DNA from: Pseudoalteromonas xiamenensis
Lineage (GTDB): Bacteria > Pseudomonadota > Gammaproteobacteria > Enterobacterales > Alteromonadaceae
Assembly: GCF_042431545.1 (NCBI RefSeq)
Contig: NZ_JBHLYX010000016.1
Direction: 5' to 3' (one strand)
Length of the DNA: 64,000 nt
Shown: piece after piece, positions 52,717-61,449 of the stretch
How the letters are laid out: every line of letters starts with the position of its first letter
Position numbering within the stretch: position 1 is the first letter of the stretch
The notes under the pieces: model-generated
The model's database searches: none
Seen by the model: the letters and a program-made list of their open reading frames with translations, nothing else
Told to the model about the DNA's origin: nothing
Made by a program: the position numbers and the translations under genes

Positions 52717-55713
52717 TTATCCCCCAATATCTCGACGTTCCTCTAATGAAACAATGTCTTTGGTGGAATGGTGTATTTTTATGCGGGGATCACTTACGAG
52801 GGATTGAAGAGGTGCCTCCTGAACTTCATTCATCGATTCAATGCTTAATGGCACTAATATTTCAATCCATATCCATCCATCTTTGCCTTGTTCTTTAACC
52901 ATGTACATCGCTTTATCCGCCATGTTCAATGTGCCTTCAAAGACTTTTATGCCGAAATTAATACTTGGATTTGTGCAGATCCCAATAGATGCACTTAAGG
53001 TACGGCCATGAGGCCAATGTGTGAGTCGAAGGGTTTGGATTAAGCGAGTCGCCATATGGCCGATGCCATCATCTTGTTCTGCAATAATAACAAACTCCTC
53101 ACCACCCCAACGGAGAATATGGTCTTGCGCTCGACAATGACGACTGAGAAGCGTGGCGAAAGCGACAAGTACTTCATCGCCTACGGCATGTCCAAACTCG
53201 TCATTAATTTTTTTGAAATCATCAATATCGATTAGAACGACCGTTAAGCGTTTCTTGTTTTCGACGTTTTCGAGAATTTTCTCCAAGTTTTGAGATAGAT
53301 AGTGTCTATTGTACAAACCAGTTAAGGAATCCCTTAAACTGGCGATGAGCAACTGTTCATTCGCAACCAGAAGTTGCTGGTTTACTTCATTTAATTCTGT
53401 GGTCCGCTTTGCCACCTGCTCCTCAAGTTCTTGCTGTCGTGTTAAGAGCGAACGTGAGCGCAAACGCCAAATCAAGACAATAAAACCGCCGCAAGCCAAA
53501 GTGAACAGCATGTTGAACCACCAAGTTTCGTGCCACAGACGTTTTTTACTTAATGAAACTTCGGTACTTCTACTCCAAGCAGGGTAACCTTTATGTCTGA
53601 CTTGAACTCTGAAAGTGTAATCGCCACCAGGTAAGTTGGTGTAGAGCGCGTCGCGTGTACTTGTGGCGTTTCGCCACGTAGCATCATAGCCAACCAATTG
53701 ATAGCGAAACTCCAATCCGCTCGTTTTTCCATAATGCGGTACGGTAAAGACCAAGCGCCAGTCTCGCTCATTTGCCTCCAATTGGTAAGGTGGAAAGATT
53801 TCTTTGCCGTTGGCTTCCAACCGTTCAAACAACGGACGAGGGGCGGGAGCGGGTTGTTTTAAAAGGCGGTGATAAACGTGTAATAGTCCATTGACGGTGG
53901 GAAAGTAGCTCTCCCGCGAGAATGAAATCCCCTTATTACTACCCGCGCCATTACACCAACGGTTTTGTTCGTTTTGTGAGCCATTCCCTGTATTGTCCAC
54001 AATTAGACTGTGTCTTAGCGGGCCGTTTTCAATACTGCTCATATCGATGTTCATGACCCCTTGGAGGCCTGCCCAAAGGAGGTTACTTCCCAATTCTGCC
54101 GCGTAAGTGACATTATCCATTGGCAGACCCTGCTCAACACTGAGTTGCTGCCAAGTCCGGCCATTATAGATGAATAAGCCGTGTTGAAATGTTCCAACCA
54201 TCAGCCGTCCATCGGACAATTCACCCATGTACGAAATGAATGTTTTTTCCAATATCGTATGATTCACTTTTGTAAATGAATCACCATTTTGAGTGAGTAG
54301 CCCTTTTTCGGTGCCTATCCACATTTGACCCTGATATTCATATAAAAAACGCACACCGCCATATTGGTTACCAGAGAAAAAGGGGAGTTCTTGAATTGAC
54401 CCATTGTTGTATATCCAGAGACCTTGCTGAGTGCCAAACCATATGTGATCGTGAGAGGATTTGATGATAGAGTTTATTTGCGTTTGCGCGAGCGACTCAA
54501 ATTGCTTAATGCGTTGATGTGTTTTCGCATCGTAAACATAGAGCCCGCCTTTTGTTCCAAGCCAAAGTTCATTTTTCTGAGCATCAAAGTAAAAGCTATA
54601 AATTGCAGGGTTATCAGGCTCTGGAAAAAGCAAAAATGGTTCAAAATGGTCCTTGATTTGTTGATAGAGCCCAGTCGCTGTTCCGACAATAAATGTTTGC
54701 TCGATTAGGCCAACACTCCAAATAAAAGGTTCAGCAATACCTTTTTCCGCAGGGACATGATGCGCAGGGTTTAATTCAGTGCGAACTAAGCCAGAAATTA
54801 AAGTACCAAGCCACAAGTTGCCAGATTCATCAACAAACCCATCTAGGACTAAACTGAGGATTGGGTTCGTTTTGTAACTGACGGATTCCATTAGTTTGCC
54901 ACGGAATAAGCGATACAGTGTTGTTTCAGTGCCAACCCAAAGAGTGTCATCATCTTGTTTAAATAGAGCGCGGATGGACGGAACTTCTTCTTCGAACAGT
55001 TGGATGGGGTGCCATTGCTGGTCGTCGCCAAGAGAGTAAAGACCTTGTTGTGTACCAAGGTAAGTAAGTCCTTGATAGTCGATGATTGATTGAACTTGCC
55101 AAGCTGGTGGAAAATGCGCGCCGAGGGGTATAAACCGGTTGCCACTTAAACAACCAAAGACTTCGGCAGTACTTAAGCACAGGCGATTGTTAATGATCGC
55201 AAGCTGACTCACTGACTCAAGCGGCACTTTAGGTTTAATCAATGCACCATTTTGATATTCGTATAAGTTTCCGGCTGCCACATAAATTTTGCCATCAGGC
55301 AGTTGCAACATGTCGACGACACGGCCGGATTGCGTTTTTGATGTATCAATCGATTTAAACTCATCGTCAACCATTCTGAAAAAGGCGCTGTCCGTTGCGA
55401 TTAACAGCTCTTTAGAATTCGTCCAAAGTAACTTTTTGATCCTTGGGTTTTCGAGTAGTTCGGAGTGTTGTTGAGAATAAGTTGTGAATTTATCACCATC
55501 AAATTTCACGACGCCTTTTTCGGTAGCCAGCCAAAAAAAGCCCTTATCGTCTTTGGCAATGTCATAAACACTGACTTGCGGGAGCCCATCACGGATCGAC
55601 CAATTCTGAATGTTGTATTGCGACAGTGGCCAAAACTCACTCGCATAGCTATTAACACAAGTTAAAAAGCAAAAATATAACCATAAGCTAATCGCAATGC
55701 GTATTTTTACCAT
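52717..55713 (-). CDS. Two-component-type propeller sensor with diguanylate cyclase output
   Basis: 998 residues. A signal/anchor segment (about 5-24) precedes a periplasmic beta-propeller built of Reg_prop repeats (WLATEKGVVKF, YLGTQQGLYSLGD, WIGTEKGLLT; about 35-620). A Y_Y_Y domain follows (FRYQLVGYDATWRN, about 680-740), then one membrane helix (about 745-765), a coiled coil, and a C-terminal GGDEF domain (about 800-960) with active site RWGGEEFVII. An RxxD motif (RAQD) sits exactly five residues before GGEEF, the spacing of a product-inhibition I-site, so it should make cyclic di-GMP with feedback control. The last 40 residues are a non-conserved tail. Confidence 0.92.
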   Translation of the reverse strand: MVKIRIAISLWLYFCFLTCVNSYASEFWPLSQYNIQNWSIRDGLPQVSVYDIAKDDKGFFWLATEKGVVKFDGDKFTTYSQQHSELLENPRIKKLLWTNSKELLIATDSAFFRMVDDEFKSIDTSKTQSGRVVDMLQLPDGKIYVAAGNLYEYQNGALIKPKVPLESVSQLAIINNRLCLSTAEVFGCLSGNRFIPLGAHFPPAWQVQSIIDYQGLTYLGTQQGLYSLGDDQQWHPIQLFEEEVPSIRALFKQDDDTLWVGTETTLYRLFRGKLMESVSYKTNPILSLVLDGFVDESGNLWLGTLISGLVRTELNPAHHVPAEKGIAEPFIWSVGLIEQTFIVGTATGLYQQIKDHFEPFLLFPEPDNPAIYSFYFDAQKNELWLGTKGGLYVYDAKTHQRIKQFESLAQTQINSIIKSSHDHIWFGTQQGLWIYNNGSIQELPFFSGNQYGGVRFLYEYQGQMWIGTEKGLLTQNGDSFTKVNHTILEKTFISYMGELSDGRLMVGTFQHGLFIYNGRTWQQLSVEQGLPMDNVTYAAELGSNLLWAGLQGVMNIDMSSIENGPLRHSLIVDNTGNGSQNEQNRWCNGAGSNKGISFSRESYFPTVNGLLHVYHRLLKQPAPAPRPLFERLEANGKEIFPPYQLEANERDWRLVFTVPHYGKTSGLEFRYQLVGYDATWRNATSTRDALYTNLPGGDYTFRVQVRHKGYPAWSRSTEVSLSKKRLWHETWWFNMLFTLACGGFIVLIWRLRSRSLLTRQQELEEQVAKRTTELNEVNQQLLVANEQLLIASLRDSLTGLYNRHYLSQNLEKILENVENKKRLTVVLIDIDDFKKINDEFGHAVGDEVLVAFATLLSRHCRAQDHILRWGGEEFVIIAEQDDGIGHMATRLIQTLRLTHWPHGRTLSASIGICTNPSINFGIKVFEGTLNMADKAMYMVKEQGKDGWIWIEILVPLSIESMNEVQEAPLQSLVSDPRIKIHHSTKDIVSLEERRDIGG

Positions 55714-56273
55714 GCTTCGTTGTTACCTTCTTACTCACGCATATTTGGTCTGTTTACCTGCGTGCGCGTTTAGACTGTCTCATTTAAAGGGTAACGCGTC
55801 TCGAACCACACTATCTTAACCTTGTTCCATTTTTCTAAATTAACGTACTTATTATCCTATGGATTTTCGAGAGTTACCTTGATTGTTTATCTTGCCAACT
55901 ATTCAACGTTGTTCGTGCTTTTATGGTTTTTAAGGTGTTTGAGTAGAACCGTGGCAATCTTATCTGCGCTTTTAATCGTAGTTCATAATTCGAAATGTCA
56001 CTAGGTGAGCAAGATGATTGTTGATTGTTTTCGAAGAAGTTTATGCCGCTATATCAAAGGGTTTCTTTAACTCAAACTTTACTGATACTCAGTGCGTCTA
56101 ATAACAAGAAAAAATGAGTATTTTCGCTAAAACTTGGTCAATATGGTGATGTGAGACATTTTTGTAAAATATGAATTTATATAAGTCATTAAAAAATAAT
56201 GATAAAATCTTTGGCAAAGTACTTGCTTAGTTACAACATTATTACTGCACTCTAGAATTAAAAAGGAAAGCGG
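55714..56273. other. 560-base intergenic region
   Basis: AT-rich region between the divergent diguanylate-cyclase and lipoprotein genes. It should carry both promoters. I see no convincing gene; short frames lack ribosome-binding sites. AAAGGAAA before 56274 serves the lipoprotein gene. Confidence 0.35.
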
Positions 56274-56987
56274 ATGTTAAAGAAGTTAGTTGTCGTAGGA
56301 CTGGCGATGGCCATGTCAGGTTGTGTTATTCATATTGATGGAAACAGCGGTAAAAAAGCAACGGAGCATGTCACAGAGTCATTGACGTTGAATGCGCAAG
56401 AAATCAGTCTATTAACAGCAGATCTAGGTTCGGGTGACATTAAAATAATTGGTGTGGAAGGGCTTACGGAAATTCAGCTGTCAGCAAATATTTTGACAAC
56501 ACCGGAAAGAAACTATCGACTCACACTTGAAAAACGTGGCAACAAGGCCGAGTTAGTCGCGACACAGAATGTTGAAGTTGGTCTTGTTTGGTACTCGGGA
56601 AACAGCCCAAGAATTGACATCGAGATGAAAGTGCCAAGCACAATGGCACTTAACTTAGACGACGACAGTGGTGATATTGAAATCACCAATGTGAAGGGAC
56701 ATATCGAAATCGAAGATGGTTCGGGTGATATTGGTCTGTTGAATACGGGCAGTGTTGTGATTGACGATGGATCTGGCTCAATAGACATTAAAAACGTTGT
56801 GGGTAACGTCGATATCGAAGATGGAAGCGGTGATTTGGTTATTGCGAACGTCTCAGGCAAAGTTAAAATTTCCGACGGCTCTGGCGACATCGACGTGAAT
56901 GGCGCTGAGCGCCTTGAAATTGTGGATGCGGGTTCTGGCGATGTAGCAATCAATAATATCCGTGGTTCAGTTGTCGTTGGTGATTAA
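56274..56987 (+). CDS. DUF4097-like lipoprotein with beta-helical repeats
   Basis: The 237-residue lipoprotein has a signal peptide with lipobox MSGC (Cys17). The residue after the Cys is Val, so outer-membrane sorting is likely. The body is a DUF4097-like stack of short strands with a repeating pattern close to GSGDIxIxNVxGxVxIxD: DSGDIEITNVKGHIEIEDGS, SGDIGLLNTGSVVIDDGSG, SGDLVIANVSGKVKISDGSG. About six turns suggest a right-handed beta-helix or single-sheet solenoid. The acidic Asp-Gly-Ser-Gly corners could bind calcium, which is an inference. AAAAAGGAAAG precedes the ATG. A terminator follows, so the gene is monocistronic. Confidence 0.8.
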   Translation: MLKKLVVVGLAMAMSGCVIHIDGNSGKKATEHVTESLTLNAQEISLLTADLGSGDIKIIGVEGLTEIQLSANILTTPERNYRLTLEKRGNKAELVATQNVEVGLVWYSGNSPRIDIEMKVPSTMALNLDDDSGDIEITNVKGHIEIEDGSGDIGLLNTGSVVIDDGSGSIDIKNVVGNVDIEDGSGDLVIANVSGKVKISDGSGDIDVNGAERLEIVDAGSGDVAINNIRGSVVVGD

Positions 56988-57015
56988 AAACTTCGATGAT
57001 TTTTAGATTCTAACT

Positions 57016-57043
57016 AAATGCTGGATTAAACCAGCATTTTTCT
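57016..57043 (+). terminator. Rho-independent terminator
   Basis: AAATGCTGG and CCAGCATTT pair around ATTAAA and are followed by TT-C-TTTT. It lies 29 bases after the lipoprotein stop codon. Confidence 0.9.
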
Positions 57044-57743
57044 TTTCCAGCAATGCAGTAGCCCAAGCATTTCGCGCGCGTTTACTACTTTCCTTTTCTC
57101 CCATTTGCATTTGTTAAAAGCTCAAATTCCACATCGTCACTTTACTAAGAAAAGTGGTCAGTTAAGGCCTACCTCAAGCATTTCGAACGACGAGTTGAAT
57201 GCACATTGGGTATTACTGTGACTCGCCATTTCAGTTTCTGGCTAATCGCACATTGCACTGCGTAATCCTTCACTTATCAGTTCAAAGTTTTTGAATAGTC
57301 CTTCAAGAAAGCGTGGCTTGCTTGTACCTTATTTGTGTTGTTTGTTGAAATATTGGAAACCAATATTCCATAGCGTAATAACTTATTCCTTTTATTAAGC
57401 GAAATTATGGTCCGATCAATTTGTAACCAAAACAACATTATTCTCAATTTGCGTTGTGAAAAATGCATCAATAGATTTGTGTGATTACTCTATTAATTAT
57501 TCATTCAATTCGATTAAACCCTTATTTATAAGGGTTTCTAGATCATTTCGTGATTCAAAATAAATTTTCTTTTATTACATCGAGTTAATAAAAAGTTAAT
57601 CAAAGGTTATTTTAAAGGCAGTTTTAATCCGATATATTGAGTGAAAACTCAGCATCGAGCGTGGGTTCTATTTTAAATACCAAGTTGTCTCAAAGGTTTG
57701 CTTTGAAGTTGGAGGAAGTTAAGACCATTTAAATGGAGTGAGT
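57044..57743. other. 700-base upstream region of the M4 peptidase operon
   Basis: AT-rich, with no supported gene. It contains a perfect inverted repeat at 57516-57537 (separate entry), several T/A-rich stretches, and GGAG at 57735-57738 as the ribosome-binding site. The length suggests a regulated promoter or an untranslated leader. Confidence 0.4.
57516..57537. repeat. Perfect inverted repeat AAACCCTTA / TAAGGGTTT
   Basis: Nine-base arms around TTTA, about 205 bases before the M4 peptidase ATG. No T-run follows on either strand, so an operator or leader hairpin is more likely than a terminator. Confidence 0.5.
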
Positions 57744-60700
57744 ATGCATCGGGTAAAGTACCTCTGTACGTTAATCGGGTTATTAGCAACCCAAGCTTCA
57801 GCGGCAGACAAAATCCCACTTTTCAATCAAGTTGAAAGTGCTAAACGAATATTTGATCTTGAACAAGTACGTTCTCAACAAGTGAGTTCAAAGCCTGTTG
57901 TGGCATTGACGAAACTACAAAACCATCGTGTTTCGACAGGATCGGATACGCAGAATTATCAATTCAATGTGCTAAATGAGCAGTCTATCGATGCTCAAAC
58001 TATTCTCACCGTGCAGCAAAGCTACAACGGTTTACCTATTTGGGGCCATGAGCTTGTTTTGCTTCTTGATAGTAGAAAACAGCTCGAACAGGCATACGGC
58101 TCACTGGTAGAAGGTTTGAAAGCCGATTTACCTGAGTTTCGCTTAGCGTCAAACGACAAGCTGGCGCAAATGCAGGCGCAGTTCATTGCAACGTTTTATC
58201 AAGATAACGAACGCGTTTTCCGTAATGAAACCGTCTCTCAAGTTATTTTCATTGATGAAAGCAACGTCGCCCATCATGCTGCAATGATCCAATTTTTCAC
58301 TGATGTAGTGAGTGACAAGTCACATCCTGAAAAAGTCATTGCCTTTGTTGATATTTCAAATGGCAAGCTACTCTCGAAATTTGACGGTTTACACCGCTTT
58401 GACGTTGAAGGAGGAAGCGGTCCGTCTGGTAATGCTAAGGTCGCTCGTGATGATTATCAGCAATCTGGTTATGCAGCTTACCCACCAACCACCTTTGTCG
58501 TTCGTTTAGAAGCTGAAGGACAAGGCAGTAACTGCTATTTTGACGCGAAGAACGTTGAAACGCGTAATTATGCGCACAACATTAATGCCGTGACTACGCC
58601 CTATCGTTACGACTGTACGACGTCAACCCGCAATGATTTTCAGCCATTCCATAGCGCGAATAACCCTCTCAATGATGCGCATTTTCATGCTCAAACAGCA
58701 AGTTTAATGTATGAAGCCTATCTTGGACACAAGCCATATTTTGACCAAAAAATCGTTCAAAATGTGCATTATGGCATCAACATGGATCAAGCGTTTTACG
58801 AAAATGGCCAAATTTACCTAGGCGACGGCGATTTTCTATTTTACCCAATGGTTGCGCTTGATGTGGTTGCACACGAAATATCACACGGGTTTACGGAAGA
58901 GTTTGGTACGTCAACACCTAAGTCTATGTTGACTGGTCAAGCTCGTGCAATTAACGAAGCCTTTTCAGATATGGCGGGTGAAGCGGCGGAATACTTTCTC
59001 AAAGGCACGAACGATTGGCTAAGTAATACAGAGGCCTATCGATTAGATGAGGCTTTGCGTTATTTCGCAGAACCAAAGAAAGACGGTGCATCTATTGATC
59101 ACGTTGATGATTACGACAACAGCATATCTGCTCATCATGGTGCTGGTGTATTCAATCGTGCATTTCACTTTTTAGCCACAAACAAGATGGGCGAAGTAGA
59201 AAGTCCATGGACAACGAAATACGCATTTATTCTTTTTGCTAACGCCAACAAATACTGTTGGACGGCAAACAGTACTTACGAAAGCGCTGCGGATTGTGCA
59301 TTCAGACAAGCCAGTTCAATTGCAACCTTGCTCACAAATGATGGTGTTAAAAAGGCTGATGGTTCATCTTGGAAAACGTTTGAACTGAAAAACCACATTC
59401 GTAAGGCCTTTGCTCAAGTTGGTATTTCGCTAGACGTAAACAAAGGTGTTGAAGCTGAGTTTGGTTACGATCGTCGTTTCTTAGCATATCAATTTAAGAA
59501 CTTAACGAATTTCGATGGCAATGTCGTAGAGGGAAGCAGTGACGCAACAAATTGGCAATGGCATTGGGATTTTGGTCATGATGGTGCCACAAGTAATGCG
59601 ATTGCCCCAACCCATACTTTCCCTGCTGCCGGCGTTTATACCGTTACGTTAACGGCAACGTCGCCGCAAGGTGTGAGTGATTTGTACCAACTGAATGTCA
59701 CCGTAAACGACTCTTACTGTACTGCAAATGGTGTAAATCACGATAAATACTTTATTTCAAAAGTGACGTTAAACGGTACTGAAAAAGCATCAGGCTCAAC
59801 GGGCTATTCCGATTTTTCGGCAAACCCTGTGATCCTACAAGATGGAAATAAGTTAAATGTGACCATTGATGCGGGTAGTCATGCCGATACGCAGGATAAA
59901 ACCAAAAACTTCTATGTGTGGCTTGATAAAAACGACGATGGACTATTCGACAAAAACTCAGAACTTGTTTTATCGGGCAGTAATAAAACGACGTTCACTG
60001 GCAGCTTGTCGCTCACAGGTGAACTCGACAAAGTGTATCGTCTTCGCACCGCCGTATCGTTTGGCTTACTTAAGCAAGCCTGCGGTGATATCTCTTGGGG
60101 TGAAATCGAAGATTACAGCGTACATTTAATCGAAAACACCACACCCGTTACGCTTTCTATCCAAGAAGCAATGGGCGTGAATTTGGTGTCGTTTACGAAC
60201 AACACGATTGATGCGCGCATCGAACATTGGCGTTGGAGTTTTGGTGATGGGGTACAAAGCTCGGATAAATCACCTACGCATGAATATAGCCGAAGTGGTG
60301 CTTACGAAGTTGTGTTACGCGCGCTAGATAAACACAGTAACGAACTGGCTCGTTGGTCAAAAACAGTCAACTTTCAAACTCAAATTACACCGCGTTTTGA
60401 GTATTCTGTTACGGGTAAAACATTGAGCGTCAATGCGATGTCCAGTGTCATGCCAAAAGGCAGTACGGTGTATTGGGAATTTGGTGACGGCTTTACCTCT
60501 ACGCAAATACAGACTTCCCATACCTATGTTGAAGAGCGCGCCTATAACGTTACATTGACTGTGCGCCATGACGATGGCGATAAGCAAACAAGCAAAGAGA
60601 TCACGCTCGGTGAAGGCACATTCAAGCCACAGCTTACGCACACGGTGAAAAAGCTCGACAATGGTCAATATGAAGTGGCATTTATCAATGACACGCAGAA

Positions 60701-61436
60701 GCCCAGTGATCTTAGTAGTTCTTATAAGTTAATAAAACTAATCTGGAATTTTGGTGATGGTTCACCAGTTCAAGAAGTCTCTAGTTACGATTTTGGCAAA
60801 GACAACGTGCATGTCTATGACGCAGGTAGTTTTACACCATCATTGGAAATTAAGTATTACAACAAAAATTGGGATTACGTTTCTGGCACTACGAGCTTGC
60901 AACTTGAGCTTAAACCGGATGAACCAATTGCGTATTGCCAAGCAAGTGGTTTCACGGAATACGAGCACATCAAGAATGTAACGTTTAACCAAGACGGGCC
61001 GTTTACGAATAGCGAACTGTCTGGCGTTGTAAATCCAAACAATCCTATTCGACTCTATGTTGGTCAAAACAACACTTATCGTATCGAAGCGGACTACGCA
61101 GGTAGTGACAAGTTTGCTGAGAACTATCACGTTTGGATAGACCTTAATCAAAACGGGCAATTTGGTGATGGAGATTGGCGAAATGACAAGTCAGAACTCA
61201 TCATCGCGGATTTTGATAACACAACACAAGATTTTGGTAACGGATTCGTGCAAGGCACATTCCAATTGCCAGCCAACTTAATCAAAACAGGGACTACACG
61301 TACACGTATGCGTATTTTGCAGTACTACGATTTTAGCCGAATCAACAGTATTGACCCTTGTTCTGACTACAGCAGTTCTGCGACCCCGGGAAGCGGAGAA
61401 ATCGAAGATTATCTCGTTGAAATCATAAAAAATTAA
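57744..61436 (+). CDS. Secreted M4 (thermolysin-like) metallopeptidase with PKD and GEVED domains
   Basis: About 1230 residues. The start is ATG 57744 (MHRVKYL; GGAG five bases upstream); a GTG two codons earlier is less likely. After the signal peptide (about residues 1-20) comes an FTP-type propeptide (QSYNGLPIWGHELVLL). The M4 domain has the zinc site HEISH (His377, His381) and the third ligand Glu405 in NEAFSDMAGEA, plus HHGAGVFNRAFHFLA with the active-site His region. Then come a PKD domain (WQWHWDFGHDG), a GEVED domain (WGEIEDYSV), three more PKD domains (WRWSFGDG, YWEFGDGFTS, IWNFGDGSPV) and a terminal GEVED (SGEIEDYLVEIIKN). The second gene starts 14 bases later, so it heads an operon. 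Confidence 0.92.
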   Translation: MHRVKYLCTLIGLLATQASAADKIPLFNQVESAKRIFDLEQVRSQQVSSKPVVALTKLQNHRVSTGSDTQNYQFNVLNEQSIDAQTILTVQQSYNGLPIWGHELVLLLDSRKQLEQAYGSLVEGLKADLPEFRLASNDKLAQMQAQFIATFYQDNERVFRNETVSQVIFIDESNVAHHAAMIQFFTDVVSDKSHPEKVIAFVDISNGKLLSKFDGLHRFDVEGGSGPSGNAKVARDDYQQSGYAAYPPTTFVVRLEAEGQGSNCYFDAKNVETRNYAHNINAVTTPYRYDCTTSTRNDFQPFHSANNPLNDAHFHAQTASLMYEAYLGHKPYFDQKIVQNVHYGINMDQAFYENGQIYLGDGDFLFYPMVALDVVAHEISHGFTEEFGTSTPKSMLTGQARAINEAFSDMAGEAAEYFLKGTNDWLSNTEAYRLDEALRYFAEPKKDGASIDHVDDYDNSISAHHGAGVFNRAFHFLATNKMGEVESPWTTKYAFILFANANKYCWTANSTYESAADCAFRQASSIATLLTNDGVKKADGSSWKTFELKNHIRKAFAQVGISLDVNKGVEAEFGYDRRFLAYQFKNLTNFDGNVVEGSSDATNWQWHWDFGHDGATSNAIAPTHTFPAAGVYTVTLTATSPQGVSDLYQLNVTVNDSYCTANGVNHDKYFISKVTLNGTEKASGSTGYSDFSANPVILQDGNKLNVTIDAGSHADTQDKTKNFYVWLDKNDDGLFDKNSELVLSGSNKTTFTGSLSLTGELDKVYRLRTAVSFGLLKQACGDISWGEIEDYSVHLIENTTPVTLSIQEAMGVNLVSFTNNTIDARIEHWRWSFGDGVQSSDKSPTHEYSRSGAYEVVLRALDKHSNELARWSKTVNFQTQITPRFEYSVTGKTLSVNAMSSVMPKGSTVYWEFGDGFTSTQIQTSHTYVEERAYNVTLTVRHDDGDKQTSKEITLGEGTFKPQLTHTVKKLDNGQYEVAFINDTQKPSDLSSSYKLIKLIWNFGDGSPVQEVSSYDFGKDNVHVYDAGSFTPSLEIKYYNKNWDYVSGTTSLQLELKPDEPIAYCQASGFTEYEHIKNVTFNQDGPFTNSELSGVVNPNNPIRLYVGQNNTYRIEADYAGSDKFAENYHVWIDLNQNGQFGDGDWRNDKSELIIADFDNTTQDFGNGFVQGTFQLPANLIKTGTTRTRMRILQYYDFSRINSIDPCSDYSSSATPGSGEIEDYLVEIIKN

Positions 61437-61449
61437 AGGAAATATACTA

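Noticed and set aside
55822..56004. Short plus-strand frame upstream of the lipoprotein gene
   Set aside because: No ribosome-binding site; low-complexity hydrophobic translation from AT-rich DNA in a probable promoter region.
57277..57471. Short minus-strand frame upstream of the M4 peptidase
   Set aside because: Weak start context, no recognisable motif, and AT-rich intergenic composition.
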